NCBI GenBank assembly: GCA_949317995.1
Contig: OX439050.1
Span: 3,968,001-4,032,000 of the forward strand
Direction: 5' to 3'
DNA: 64,000 bases
From: Acholoe squamosa
Taxonomy: Eukaryota; Annelida; Polychaeta; Phyllodocida; Polynoidae
In this document: piece by piece, positions 30,763-40,734 of the stretch
Numbering within the stretch: position 1 is the stretch's first letter
How the letters are laid out: the number at the start of each line of letters is the position of its first letter
The notes under the pieces: generated by a model
What the model was told of the DNA's origin: nothing
What the model saw: the letters and a program-made list of their open reading frames with translations, nothing else
Database searches by the model: none
Made by a program: the position numbers and the translations under genes

Positions 30763-33700
30763 ATCTGTGGAATCCCTAGCATTCTCCCTTTCTACGCCGT
30801 CGTCTTCGGCTTCATAGAAGGCAGCCATTACCGGCTTAGTAGCGGTACATTCAGATGAGTAGTGTCCCATGCGCTGGCACCTGAAACACTTAACCGTTCG
30901 GCGATCCACCCGGGGTCTTTGCCGATTGGCTTGGATGGCATCTGTAATTTTCTTACACATGTCTTCCAGAAGTTTGGTCATGTCCGGGGACTGAGTCTTC
31001 ACTTTGTCAGTGCTTACAATGGACTTGACCGCCTTATCGACAGCCTTCGGGTCACTCTTGACCTCGGATGAAGGTCTAGAGTCCCTTTGTTTATTGAAAG
31101 ATTTCCTGGGAATATACTTCCTACCTGAAGTATTCTTCCTTAATTGCATCGAACAGAAGGTGCCGTCTTCCTGTTCGATATCAATCAATTCGAAGTCGTC
31201 TGATGGAGTATCGACCTCCGACTGCTGGGTCACCGATGCCAGGGGTACCAAGCCGCTGGCATTAGGTATGTCCCCAGCTAACATAGCTCGCTTCTTCACG
31301 GCCATATCTATACCATTAAATATGCCGTGTAGTGTTATGCCCTCCTTCCAGGCATCCCTCGCTGCTAATTGTTCATCTCGGTCTCTTAGACCCTTGACGA
31401 ATTGAGTGATCAAATCGTCCATATACCAGTCCTGGTTTTCAGTACCGGGTCTGGCCTTACTTAGCAGGGCATGGAGTTCCATACCGTATGCTCTGAAAGC
31501 TTCATTCGGCTTCTGTGTGCGTTTCTTAAAACGGACCATCGGGTCTTCCTTGACCATATTGCATAACAGTCCACTAGCAGTTTCTACTAACTGCTCAAAA
31601 CTCCCAACGAGGCCGTACCAGGTTCGCCATTGCTCTACAGCCATGCGACCCGGCCCGCCTTTCAGACATCTCACCAGATGTGGCTTGGCCTCGTATGGGG
31701 TCCATCCATTACAGTTCATCACATCGATGAAATCTTCAAACCACTCTTTCCATGGTCGAGTACCGTCATATTCTTTAGGAATAACGGCTACCCTTCGGGC
31801 AGAATTGTGAGCATACATCAATCTAGTGCATTGCTGTTTGCTCCATTCAATCGCCTTGGTTTCATTCAAGGTCCGATTGCCCCCTATACCACCGAAGCTC
31901 GAATTGCCAGGTGGAGGCGGTGGTGGAGGTTGCGTATACGTCCACTGTGTACCACTGTGGTTCGTATAACTCGCACTACCCTGGTTGGGGCCGGTACCCG
32001 AGGTACCATTATAGCTTGTGGCACCCGAAGCAGCGCCCCCCCCTTGCGCGCCTTGGTATCCGCCGTCGGATGGCTGGTTTCCCGTTGACTGGCCGCCATC
32101 GTTTGATGGATTCGGTTGGGTGTTGTCATTACCAGCACCCAGCCCCGGGTCGTTACTAGGATCCACATGAATGTGGAACCCACTGGTCTCCGCACTACTG
32201 TCGGAAGCCTCTCTAGGGGTATAGTCCGGGTCCAGGTTGTGGACTATGGGCACCTCACTTATCCGGACTCTACTAGTTCGGCCATGCTTATCCTGGGTTC
32301 TGATGTAAACACCCCCTTGATCTACGTTCCGCGAAGCATTATCATTTACAAAAGGATTATACTGCGGATTCTTCGGTGTAGAACAGGAGACCGGGTCGCC
32401 CTGTTTCACGAACGTCGAGTTCGGGTTTGTGACCCTACTCGCCGGAGGGGCATGTGTTTGCTCTTGCTCCTGTAAATAACTCTCCATAGCGGACTTATTT
32501 ATTGTGAGGGTAGCTACGTCTGTAGTCAGGTTTCGCTGTTCCTCCCTAAGCTGTGCGTTTTCTGCCAAGATTTCGGATCGAATCTTTTCATTTTCAGCCA
32601 CAGCTCGGTTTCTTTCTTCTTGGGCGATCATTGCCTCTCGCTTAAAAGTATCCTTAAGTAGGCGGTACTTTTCACCCTTCTCTTTCTGAGACCTGTTATA
32701 TTCAGTAGTCTCCTTCCTGATCTCGGCTTGTTCCGAGACCATCTTGGCTTCTGTCTCAGCCTTCCGGAGTTGAAGTTTCTTAAGCTTCTCCTCCATTGCG
32801 TGCAACTCAGTTTGTAATTTATTTACATCCCGAGCCTTAGCAACCTCCTCGGCTCTAGCCTTGTCGATTGCTCTAAGTTTATTGGCTTCCTCGATTTCCA
32901 ACTCAGCCAGCCTCTTTTCTTTTTCCTGTGCGTCTCTTTCCTTCCGCTCCAACCGATGGGATACGGAGGATAGACGATATTTGAGGTCGGATTCTTTTAG
33001 AATCGCCTCCTGCTCAACGGATCGTAATTTTCCGATCCGGGACTTAGCTTCCTCCTCTATTTTGGATTGGGCTAACATGAATTGTTCATGTTGCTTCTTT
33101 GCCTGTAACTCTACCTGTTCCTTGGCTTTCAAATAGGCCTGAGTATTTTTATACCCGGGACCCATCCGACGTCCGTAGATAGACTTGCGACTGCCTCCAG
33201 GGTAAAACATGGAGTCAGACAAGCCTTCGTCTAGAGATCGGCCTAGGTGATGCCTTTCCGAGCTTTTCGGTCCGGTACCACTAGGCTTATCTTTTGATTT
33301 CGCGTCTGGGACTATTGCGTCCCTTTTGGTTTTACCATCGTCGCTGTCATGATCCGACGATGTCATTAGTGGGGCTACTTCGGTTCCACCACCTGGTGCT
33401 GAACCCTGGGGGGTTGCAGTACGCTGCATAGGGCTTTGTGCAATTGGTGTACCCAAGCCGCTAGCCGAGCCTGTTGGTACCATAGGACCTAGCTGGCGTC
33501 TGCTAGTTATAACTTGGGACCAATCGCTCAAGTCTAAAGTTGGGGGTCTTAACACACCCCTGAACAATCCGGTATCCGGTACTCCTGTCTGGGGTGTAGC
33601 CGGATACAATTTTACGATGCCATCTCTGGTGGCATTGTCCCTAAGGTCGGGTGTAGAAAAAATATTTCGTACACCCTCCTGATTAAACATTTGTTGTTGA

Positions 33701-33810
33701 CCGGGTTTCCAGTCTAACAACAGATGCTGGGATGTGTAATCATCCTCTTCGAATCCCTCTAGCCCAGGGCTGGGGGGATCCGCTTCGGGTTTCCCGAGGC
33801 TTTCGGCCAA
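30752..33810 (-). CDS. gag: Gypsy gag with long coiled coil, about 980-1,019 aa
   Basis: The open frame begins just after the primer binding site at a TTG. The first ATG is codon 41 (33690), so the true start is uncertain. Residues about 215-455 form an unbroken charged coiled coil (KEQVELQAKKQHEQF... to ...MESYLQEQEQ), unusual for gag. A Gly/Asn/Ser/Pro-rich linker follows, then a capsid-like retrotransposon gag domain (about 660-850, with EYDGTRPWKEWFEDF). Near residue 980 is a CCHC knuckle CFRCQRMGHYSSEC for RNA packaging. The stop TAG overlaps the start of the pol frame. The length is about twice that of common gypsy gag proteins. Confidence 0.9.
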
Positions 33811-33840
33811 TGTGGCCGCGCACCACCCCCGAACCGACTG

Positions 33841-33852
33841 GTCACGGCACCA
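33841..33852 (-). promoter_or_regulatory. Primer binding site, complementary to tRNA-His
   Basis: One base inside the 5' LTR, the element reads TGGTGCCGTGAC, the complement of the 3' end of animal tRNA-His (GTCACGGCA plus CCA). The match ends after 12 nt. Confidence 0.8.
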
Positions 33853-33853
33853 G

Positions 33854-34217
33854 TGTAATGGTTCGTATTGACTTATATGTTGGGTGGCTCTTTGGCTCGC
33901 TTACCACTAGATGTACCAACACAACACGAGTAGTTCGGGTTGGGCAAAGCCCCAGAAACCCCTACCTCTCGGGTAGGACTTTATTTAATCTCTCTGATGA
34001 CAAAGTATTAGCGTCTGGACTGGACCATGTCCAGTCCCCTTCTGCCGCTCGTCCGGCTCCTTAGTAGGAGCTGGACGCGAGGCATGGTGCTGCCCCCTCT
34101 TGTACCAACGAGGTATCGCAAAGCGACACCTAGCTAGCATAGAAGGAACAAGCACCACACGAACACGTCTCTCGGATGAACGGCACTAATATATATACAA
34201 TGATGCCGGCCCCTACA
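33854..34217 (-). repeat. 5' LTR of the gypsy element
   Basis: 364 bp, identical by eye to 21370-21733. It contains the promoter-like TATA run near 34190 and poly(A) signal near 33975. The CTAT duplication lies at 34218-34221 and 21366-21369. Confidence 0.95.
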
Positions 34218-35149
34218 CTATCAATTCCATAAAAATTTGCCACCTTAGCCAGAAAATCAGAAATCTGGTTAAAAATGTAGGGGGCGCATCTGAGTCCAAA
34301 GGTAAGACGATTACTCTGGTAAAATTTCTTACCCTCCCCCATATCCCAGGAAAAACCCTGGAATTTCTGGTGTTCCCCATAGACACTAATAGACCTAAAG
34401 GCAGACTTTAAGTCAACAACACTCATAAAATCATTTTTGTTCAACATTGCCGTGACCGAATTTATGGATTTATATGAAAAAGGTTTAAAAGTTGAATCCA
34501 TAAAATTATTAATACTCTTTTTTCTGGGCATACTACAATCAGTAATGGGTCTTAATTTACCGTTACTTTTGGGGACACCGCCAAGGGCATGTATGCATCT
34601 AGGTTTGGAGGTTACTTCAAAAATGGAACCATCCTGGAGTTCCTCACTGACAATTTTACACATTTCATTGTAAAAATTACCCTGAAAAATTGACTTGTAA
34701 TTTCCACATTCATACTCTGTTTCGCACCCAGGATCAACAATTTTGAAACCTTCTACAAAACCCGACCACAAATAATCTAAGTCACGTTTGGGTAAATTTA
34801 TAACACCTTCCTGTCTTAGGAAACATGCCAATCTACATGGCAAAATTTGGGCCTTGTGGCCACCAATAAAATGTTGACAAGAACAAGTACCGTCAACACA
34901 ACTTTGGTAAATGTTTATACTAACATTACCTGAGCAAGTTACATCAAAAATGGGATAAAAATCCCCAACATTTGGACTACTCCTTGAGGAAAAACCGGTA
35001 ATACTAAGGTTTTCCACAAAATTATTTTCAGAGCTGGCAAAATTCAACAAGTCCACCTCTACTGGTGGCTTTTGACAACATTCATCAATAACTGGAATAT
35101 CTGGCATAACATTGCCAAGAACATAATCCTCAACAGGGGGGTCAACCAA
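34218..35149 (-). pseudogene. DIRS-like RT, 5' part
   Basis: An about 310-codon N-terminal part of the DIRS-like polymerase. Recognisable features are LGGVPKSNGKLRPITDCS and the first catalytic motif VVDLKSAFRSI, then LTFGLRCAPYIFNQ. The frame runs into the gypsy LTR near codon 312 and resumes, after removal of the insert and one CTAT copy, at 21369. The upstream part is Cys-rich. Whether translation starts at the ATG at 35149 or by readthrough from gag is unclear. Confidence 0.85.
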
Positions 35150-35206
35150 CAGTGCCTCTCCATGGCCAGCTAATCTGGAGGCACGACCCTCCCCAGAGGC
35201 AACATC

Positions 35207-35992
35207 CTACTTCTCCGAACCATTCTTCTGACACTTGTCAGCAGAGTGGTTTCCAGAGTCACATGAGCTACAAACGTGCCTGTAGCGGCAGGGGTTTAAC
35301 TTGCAGCCCTCGGGCCTATTGTAAGCGTAACACAGATTTTTTGACAACAGGTTTGGATGATTTAGCCAACTTTTGGGCTGTGTATGTGCCATCGTAGCTC
35401 AAGTGCCGTAGGATGTAGTAAATATTCTAGTGGCAGATTTCTCCAGCAGCATTTCTATGTGGTCAAGAATATATTTTACTTCCTCACCTTGTTCAAGTTT
35501 GGCACTAACTAAACGAACATTGACCATTAGTAATTTTTCTAGGCTGTCAACATTTTTTTTGTGACCTAAAAAATTTCGCTGGTCGAACTCACCCCTTGGT
35601 TTCCTTGATCTATGCTTGGACCTCGACCTGGAGCGAGAGCTATCACTGCCGGAGCTTGAACTTGATCTAGATCCACCTCTCGATCTGTTGTACAGCCGTC
35701 GTGGCCTAGAAGTCGTGTCCCGATCGCTGCCCCCGACGGCGCCCTCTGGAGTCAAAACGTCCAATTTATCCAGGATTTTCGCCAGATTCTCCTCCACAGC
35801 CTCCGTCCGGATCTTCAAATCAGTCAGCTCGTCTGTCATAGCGTCTGTCATCCCATCAGCGGGTTGAGGATCTGTGGACTGGTCTGTAACGGACGACCCA
35901 GGGGGCCCTTGCCTCCTGACAGATCTCCTAACACCGCTCGGCGGTCCTGAATCAGGCTCTAAAGTCTTCTTATTTGGTCTTCTACGGCCCAT
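35207..35992 (-). pseudogene. DIRS-like gag protein split by a stop codon
   Basis: Starts at ATG 35992 (MGRRRPNKK). The first 198 codons include a coiled-coil-like helix, an Arg/Ser-rich stretch (SRSRSRSKHRSRKPRG) and a helical end. A TGA at 35399-35401 follows. In the same frame 61 more codons encode two zinc motifs: CYAYNRPEGCKLNPCRYRH (CCCH) and CSSCDSGNHSADKC (C-x2-C-x4-H-x4-C). These are typical of the C-terminus of DIRS gag proteins. Shared frame and content suggest one protein broken by a recent nonsense mutation, with readthrough less likely. Confidence 0.75.
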
Positions 35993-36082
35993 CTTGGCCA
36001 GAATTTTTGGTAGAAACCAACTTTGCCAGGTTAAAAGACGGATGGTAATGTTGATTAAGTCCAACCAACCTTGGCAACCGGT

Positions 36083-36701
36083 AATGATGTAGTTGATATT
36101 TTTGAACATGCCAAAATTAAACTGTATGCTGATGATATTGTTATTTACTATGCAGACAAGTCCCCTGAAAATGTAATCACTGTATTGAATGGTTAAATAT
36201 CAAAGTTTAAGGAATTATCCTACAGGTGTGCCTTGTAGGATAAGGGAAATTTAAGGGTAAAATCTTCCAAATGCCTTCCATGAATTCCAAAGTGCTTGTA
36301 GATCCACAAAGTCTGGGTGCATGTTATATGTGTGGTGCACCTTATACGCAAGGCATTACGTTAACAACAGGTTCACATTTTACATTTGTTGCATTTCTAT
36401 GTACTACATATGCCTTGAGATGTTGATAACATTAGGATGAATTGGTTGATATTAGTAATACCTGAAGGAGACGGTGCAGTTGAATCAATACTTGGTATTC
36501 TTTATTGATTTAATCTCTTCAGCTGTTCCTTAAGATACAATACAAAGCCTTGGAGGCTATTTACCGTGTTGGTCCATTTTAACACCAGAGTCTTAACTCA
36601 AATTAGCACAGGTGTGAAATAAGTACCAGCAATAAAAGGGTGTTGGAATGAATATTAAGCACTGTTGTAAGGCTCTTGTCAAAGGGGTAGGCCCTATAAA
36701 A
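36083..36701 (+). pseudogene. Copy B resumed: LINE ORF2 3' end and flank
   Basis: The sequence continues copy B from the cut at 18308. It has the LINE YADD box near 36135, then about 500 bp of non-coding sequence matching 5380-5862. Confidence 0.8.
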
Positions 36702-37554
36702 TAAAACCGTAGTGTTGTAGATTTTAATAGAATAGTAGAGAATAGACCTGTGAGACATAGCGCGGCAACTTGTAATCTTGTGTCTAGTGATAGAATAATA
36801 GGAAAGCTAACTTCAAAGGCAATTAAAGGTTGTACCATCTGGCTCACCCTGTAACTCTTGTGCTGCCTTGTACTACTAGGTCTACTACCGAGAAGTTCTG
36901 CCTGCCCATAGATGACCACTACAAATGGTAGAGGTGGGCATGTTCAATGACCCAGAACCATAACCAAGGACCCCAGAATGACTAGGGTTGTGTGTGGCAG
37001 TCTTACCAACCCCAACAGCATACAGCTGGTCACAACCCCCTCCCCACCAAACTGGTAACCCCCTCCCCTCTGTAGACAGGGTACACCAAGTTTAGCATTT
37101 GTCTCTCCATAGAGATTTATAGAGATTCTAAACAGTAAATATCTTCTTCAAATACAGAATATATGATCCAAATGTACCATAACCCCGTGAGATGAAACCT
37201 TTAGTACATATATACAGCAATTTCAGACCACAGAATTATCAGATAAAGCCTACAGAGATGTATTGGTGAATCTTAGTTTTGTCTTATGCTAATCTTCCAT
37301 AGAGCTCCAGGAGCTGAAATGTCTAATCTAATCATAAAACCCAAACTAAACATATATCACAAAAACAAGTTATCTACCATTAGTACATACATATGCTGAT
37401 AACAATGCCTCAATATTGTGCCAAAATAGTCCATAGGAGAAGAACAGTGAACGAAAATAGAAATCAGGGCTCCCCTATCCCTTACACCGTGGCGACTCTG
37501 AACCATTGACTAGTCTACAAGTCTCACTAGTAGGACTTAGAGTCGCCGCGCTAA
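36702..37554. mobile_element. Copy-specific 853-bp insertion with 3' stem-loop (possibly Helitron-like)
   Basis: Copy A has no counterpart: its CCCTATAAAACAATTTTATC is split in copy B. The insert has no ORF of note and no clear target duplication. Its right end carries a 9-bp hairpin GGCGACTCT/AGAGTCGCC (37491-37499, 37539-37547), followed three bases later by CTAA at the junction. A hairpin near a CTRR end is the Helitron signature, but the 5' end does not begin TC, so this remains a suggestion. Confidence 0.6.
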
Positions 37555-40443
37555 CAATTTTATCAGCTATAACACAGAAGACAACCATGCCACGTTACTC
37601 CCCTTACAGGGCTATAGCTGGTTTGGACTCCAATAAATCTAATAGGCCCAAATGTTTGTAATAATCTCCCTTATATTTGGTTGACTATTTCATTATTGGT
37701 AGTGATTATAACCACACTATTAGCTTTCAATTTTAAGACCTTAAACATCATCTTAAATTGGAAATGAGCATTTTGGTGAGGGGTGTTTGTGTACTAAGGG
37801 TAACCCTATGGAGCCCTGTGAGTAGATGCTGGACTTGCCCATATAAGGTGCGGGGCTACTGGAGTGCCATCTAGTGTACTAACCTGGTAAAACAAATGTA
37901 TAGAAATTGATAAGCACCGGGGCACTTAAACGGGCCATTACAGCATAACATAACTAAACATCGCCTGACAATATTGCCTCAATTTTCTTTGCAGCTTTTG
38001 CTACAGTTGCTACTTATACAATACCTAATAGTGACTTGTGAAAGTGGGGGAACAGTTTCATTTCTTCTCTGTTGAATAGACTGAACATGAAGTGACAAGA
38101 CTGGAGCTCCCCGTCTGACCCACTAATAATGATGTGTCCACTGACGCTGGAAATCAGAAAAACAAAATGAATCAGTTATAATTCTTTATGATGGAGTATA
38201 GAGAGGACATGCAATCTCATCTACTGGATAATCCAATCTTACACTGCCAGGGAGTGGTCATTTTCTTAACAACAGGGGGAGGAGGGTGAAATTGTGTGTG
38301 TGTGCATGTCAAAGAATTATCTTCCCCCCCTCATTTCCCCCCCCCCCCCTTTTATTCTTTAGTGGGATGCGGACTTTTCCACTCAAACAGGCTGAAGATT
38401 TTTTGTCCCCCCTATGGTCTGAAATCTTTCACCACCCCCCAAACCCACCACCCCCCCTGTTGTAAAAAAATTACCACTCCCTTATATATAAAATGAGTGA
38501 AGTGCTGACGAGACCACTCGCCAGCACTTCATTGGTGCATCATGATGACCAATTGGTTGATGCACTCCGGCATCAGCAGCCCTTAAAGGGTTAATTCTCG
38601 GATAACATGGAATCATTGGAAATGGGTTTGATTAGACTTCATTACTGGTACGCAATGCCTTCTTATAGATATTTAGCTTGTATAGAAATGTGATTATATG
38701 ATGGACCAACTTACACTATCAGTCACAACTGTAAATGGGCTATAAATACCCCTATAAGTAGGCAGTAGAACCAGCTGTACCTACAGTATTTCAGAATACA
38801 TGTAATAAGGACCCTACTGTATATATCCATGTGGTGGGCAGACAGTGTAACTACACAGCATTATAATTATATGTGAGGACAAAAAAATGTAAATTGGAAA
38901 TTGTACTAGATGTACTTACAAGGTACAATATGGGATTTATATGAGGGTAGACTAGACTGATGGCTTCTTGGCAGTGATGTCTGAGCTGTAGGACTTTCAA
39001 CACTCAGCAAAGCATCTCCTTCACCTGGTATAACAATAATGACAGTTTTGAACCTACCGTAAAACATACACTGTAAAATATAAATGTGGAATGTACCAAA
39101 GATCCTCATAAAACTGAACAGTGGACCACTGTAATCATGGTAACTGAAAAACATTGCACCAGTGTAGTTTTTACAAGAAGCCCCAGGTGGCAGTACAGTG
39201 GTACACAAATGTACAAGGAATCTTTGTGAAAATAACGATGGATCTCTGGCAACTTTGTGACAAGGAATGTGCCATTATTTCAATGACATCTTTTTACAGT
39301 AATGTATATGAAGCTTATGATAGCACTGCCATCAACTCAAGTAGTGGCTGTTAACTTATACGAGGGGTTTTGAATATATACCACTTCAGGCCTCTGGTGT
39401 GGCTTATAGCAAAGTCAATTTCCTCCCAAAGACATGGTGTGGCAGAGGCGTAAGAAGCAAATCTTCATTAGGGGGGGGGGCTCAGTGGGGGGTCCAGCAG
39501 GGGCCCCACCATGACCACCTTAAAGATGCAATTTCAACTAAACTGTCGATCTGGGATGTGATTGATTAATGATACCTTTGCTAAAGAAACAATTTCCCTA
39601 CTACATGCCAAATAATATTTTGTTTGTGAAAGCACCCTTTGTGTGTAAATAGAGGACACCTGTATATAGCATATTTCTTCTCTAGGGCGGGAAATCCAAG
39701 GGCACATTCCTTGTATTGATATAGTATGACATTAGGGGGCTCCACCAGCTTAACCCCTACCATGATAGCTCCATTCATGCCATGGGTAAATAGTCCATGG
39801 CTTAGCCACAAGGTGCCACTAATGAGCCATGAAGGAACCTATACTACAGAGATGACCACTCATCCATGACAAACCAAAACACTGACTGAGTGCTATACGT
39901 TATACGTTTGGTTTAGTGTCGACCTACAGTAAAGATTCTGTGCAAATAGTTGCATATTTCCCAATGGAAAACATTGCATAATGTTTCAAAACTTAGGGAG
40001 GACTTATAGGACGGTATAACCTATACAAATATGGCACAAGTGAAAAATGACAAAATTTTAGTTGGGATAGGATCTTTAAATTAGCGGCATCATCACGATG
40101 ACAACAATGCATACCTATTTAGACTTTGTTTAGAAGAGCTATTATTGGTGATGTTTAGGTCTGATTGGGGCTCAAGCCCCCATTGTTTCCCTATCGCAAT
40201 CCAATATCGATCAAATTTGTGACAACATTTTATTATGAGGTCTTGGCAAATTTGGGGGGGGCAAACATACTCGGGCCCCACCTGCTTTGTGATTGGGGGG
40301 CCCAGGCCCCCCCCTTTTCCTATGCCCCTGTGTGGCTTGTATGCAGGTGTGGCTTATACATGGATGTGGCTTATAGGCAGAGTTTTAAGGTAGCTAATGG
40401 CTATCTGCTAATGGGTGTTTAAAGTTAAAAATCGATTCTCCTT
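37555..40443. other. Non-coding flank of copy B
   Basis: Matches 5863-7108 joined to 14759-16420, with the empty ATAC target of the Sola-like element at 38799. It includes a CATGATGCA-family MITE (38491-38590). No gene is visible. Confidence 0.75.
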
Positions 40444-40662
40444 TTTCAATAACTCTCATTCCCTACAATCAATTACTTTCATTTGACTCTGCGGTGGTAT
40501 CCTGAGGGTTTATACATGTACCTCAGGGTACCAGAGTAAACAATGGCAAGGAAGGGCAACCATTGTAAGGCCCCCAGCTTATCCACAAACTCAGGGTGCA
40601 GCTTGTTTGCTGGTTTTATCATACCATTTGATCCAGATGGGATAAATAAATGTTGTGCCTAC

Positions 40663-40734
40663 TTGTTCTCGTTGGTGAAGGAGGTTGCTTTTTAGATTTT
40701 GAAGCAGACACTGGTGTACATTCATCCACCGGTA
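40663..40734 (-). CDS. Exon after the second death domain (Ser/Lys/Pro-rich)
   Basis: A 72-nt exon with CAG acceptor and GTAGGC donor, encoding PVDECTPVSASKSKK and PPSPTRT. It starts with 2 nt, which completes the codon left by 42497. It has no fold of its own and looks like a cytoplasmic linker, possibly phosphorylated. Confidence 0.5.

Larger units (their letters stand above)
21370..34217 (-). mobile_element. Ty3/gypsy LTR retrotransposon with an extra large ORF, 12.8 kb
   Basis: A complete element on the minus strand with 364-bp LTRs that look identical base for base. A 4-bp target duplication (CTAT) lies on both sides. It carries a tRNA-His primer binding site, a polypurine tract and three long ORFs in the order gag, pol, ORF3. 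It sits inside the RT of the DIRS-like element, just before its YLDD box. Most animal gypsy elements are 5-8 kb; this one is larger because gag is about 1,000 codons and ORF3 adds over 1,160. All three ORFs are open, so it may be active or very recently so. Confidence 0.95.
18309..36082 (-). mobile_element. DIRS-like tyrosine-recombinase retrotransposon, interrupted by a gypsy element
   Basis: Comparison with copy A gives the edges: TCCTATATAT on the left and AATGATGTAG on the right, with one base lost and no target duplication. That fits recombinase-mediated insertion. On the minus strand the order is gag-like ORF (35992-35207), RT (35149-34218 then 21369-21070), RNase H (to 20412), tyrosine recombinase (20340-19456), then two about 384-bp direct repeats. 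Without the gypsy insert it is about 4.9 kb, normal for DIRS-like elements. A stop in gag, a frameshift in the RT/RNase H region and a stop in the recombinase make this copy inactive. Confidence 0.85.
16421..40443 (+). repeat. Tandem segmental duplication, copy B
   Basis: After removing the DIRS-like element (18309-36082) and the 853-bp insert (36702-37554), about 5.4 kb remain, collinear and nearly identical with copy A. The right edge is the same ATCGATTCTCCTT sequence, after which the two copies' contexts differ. Confidence 0.85.
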
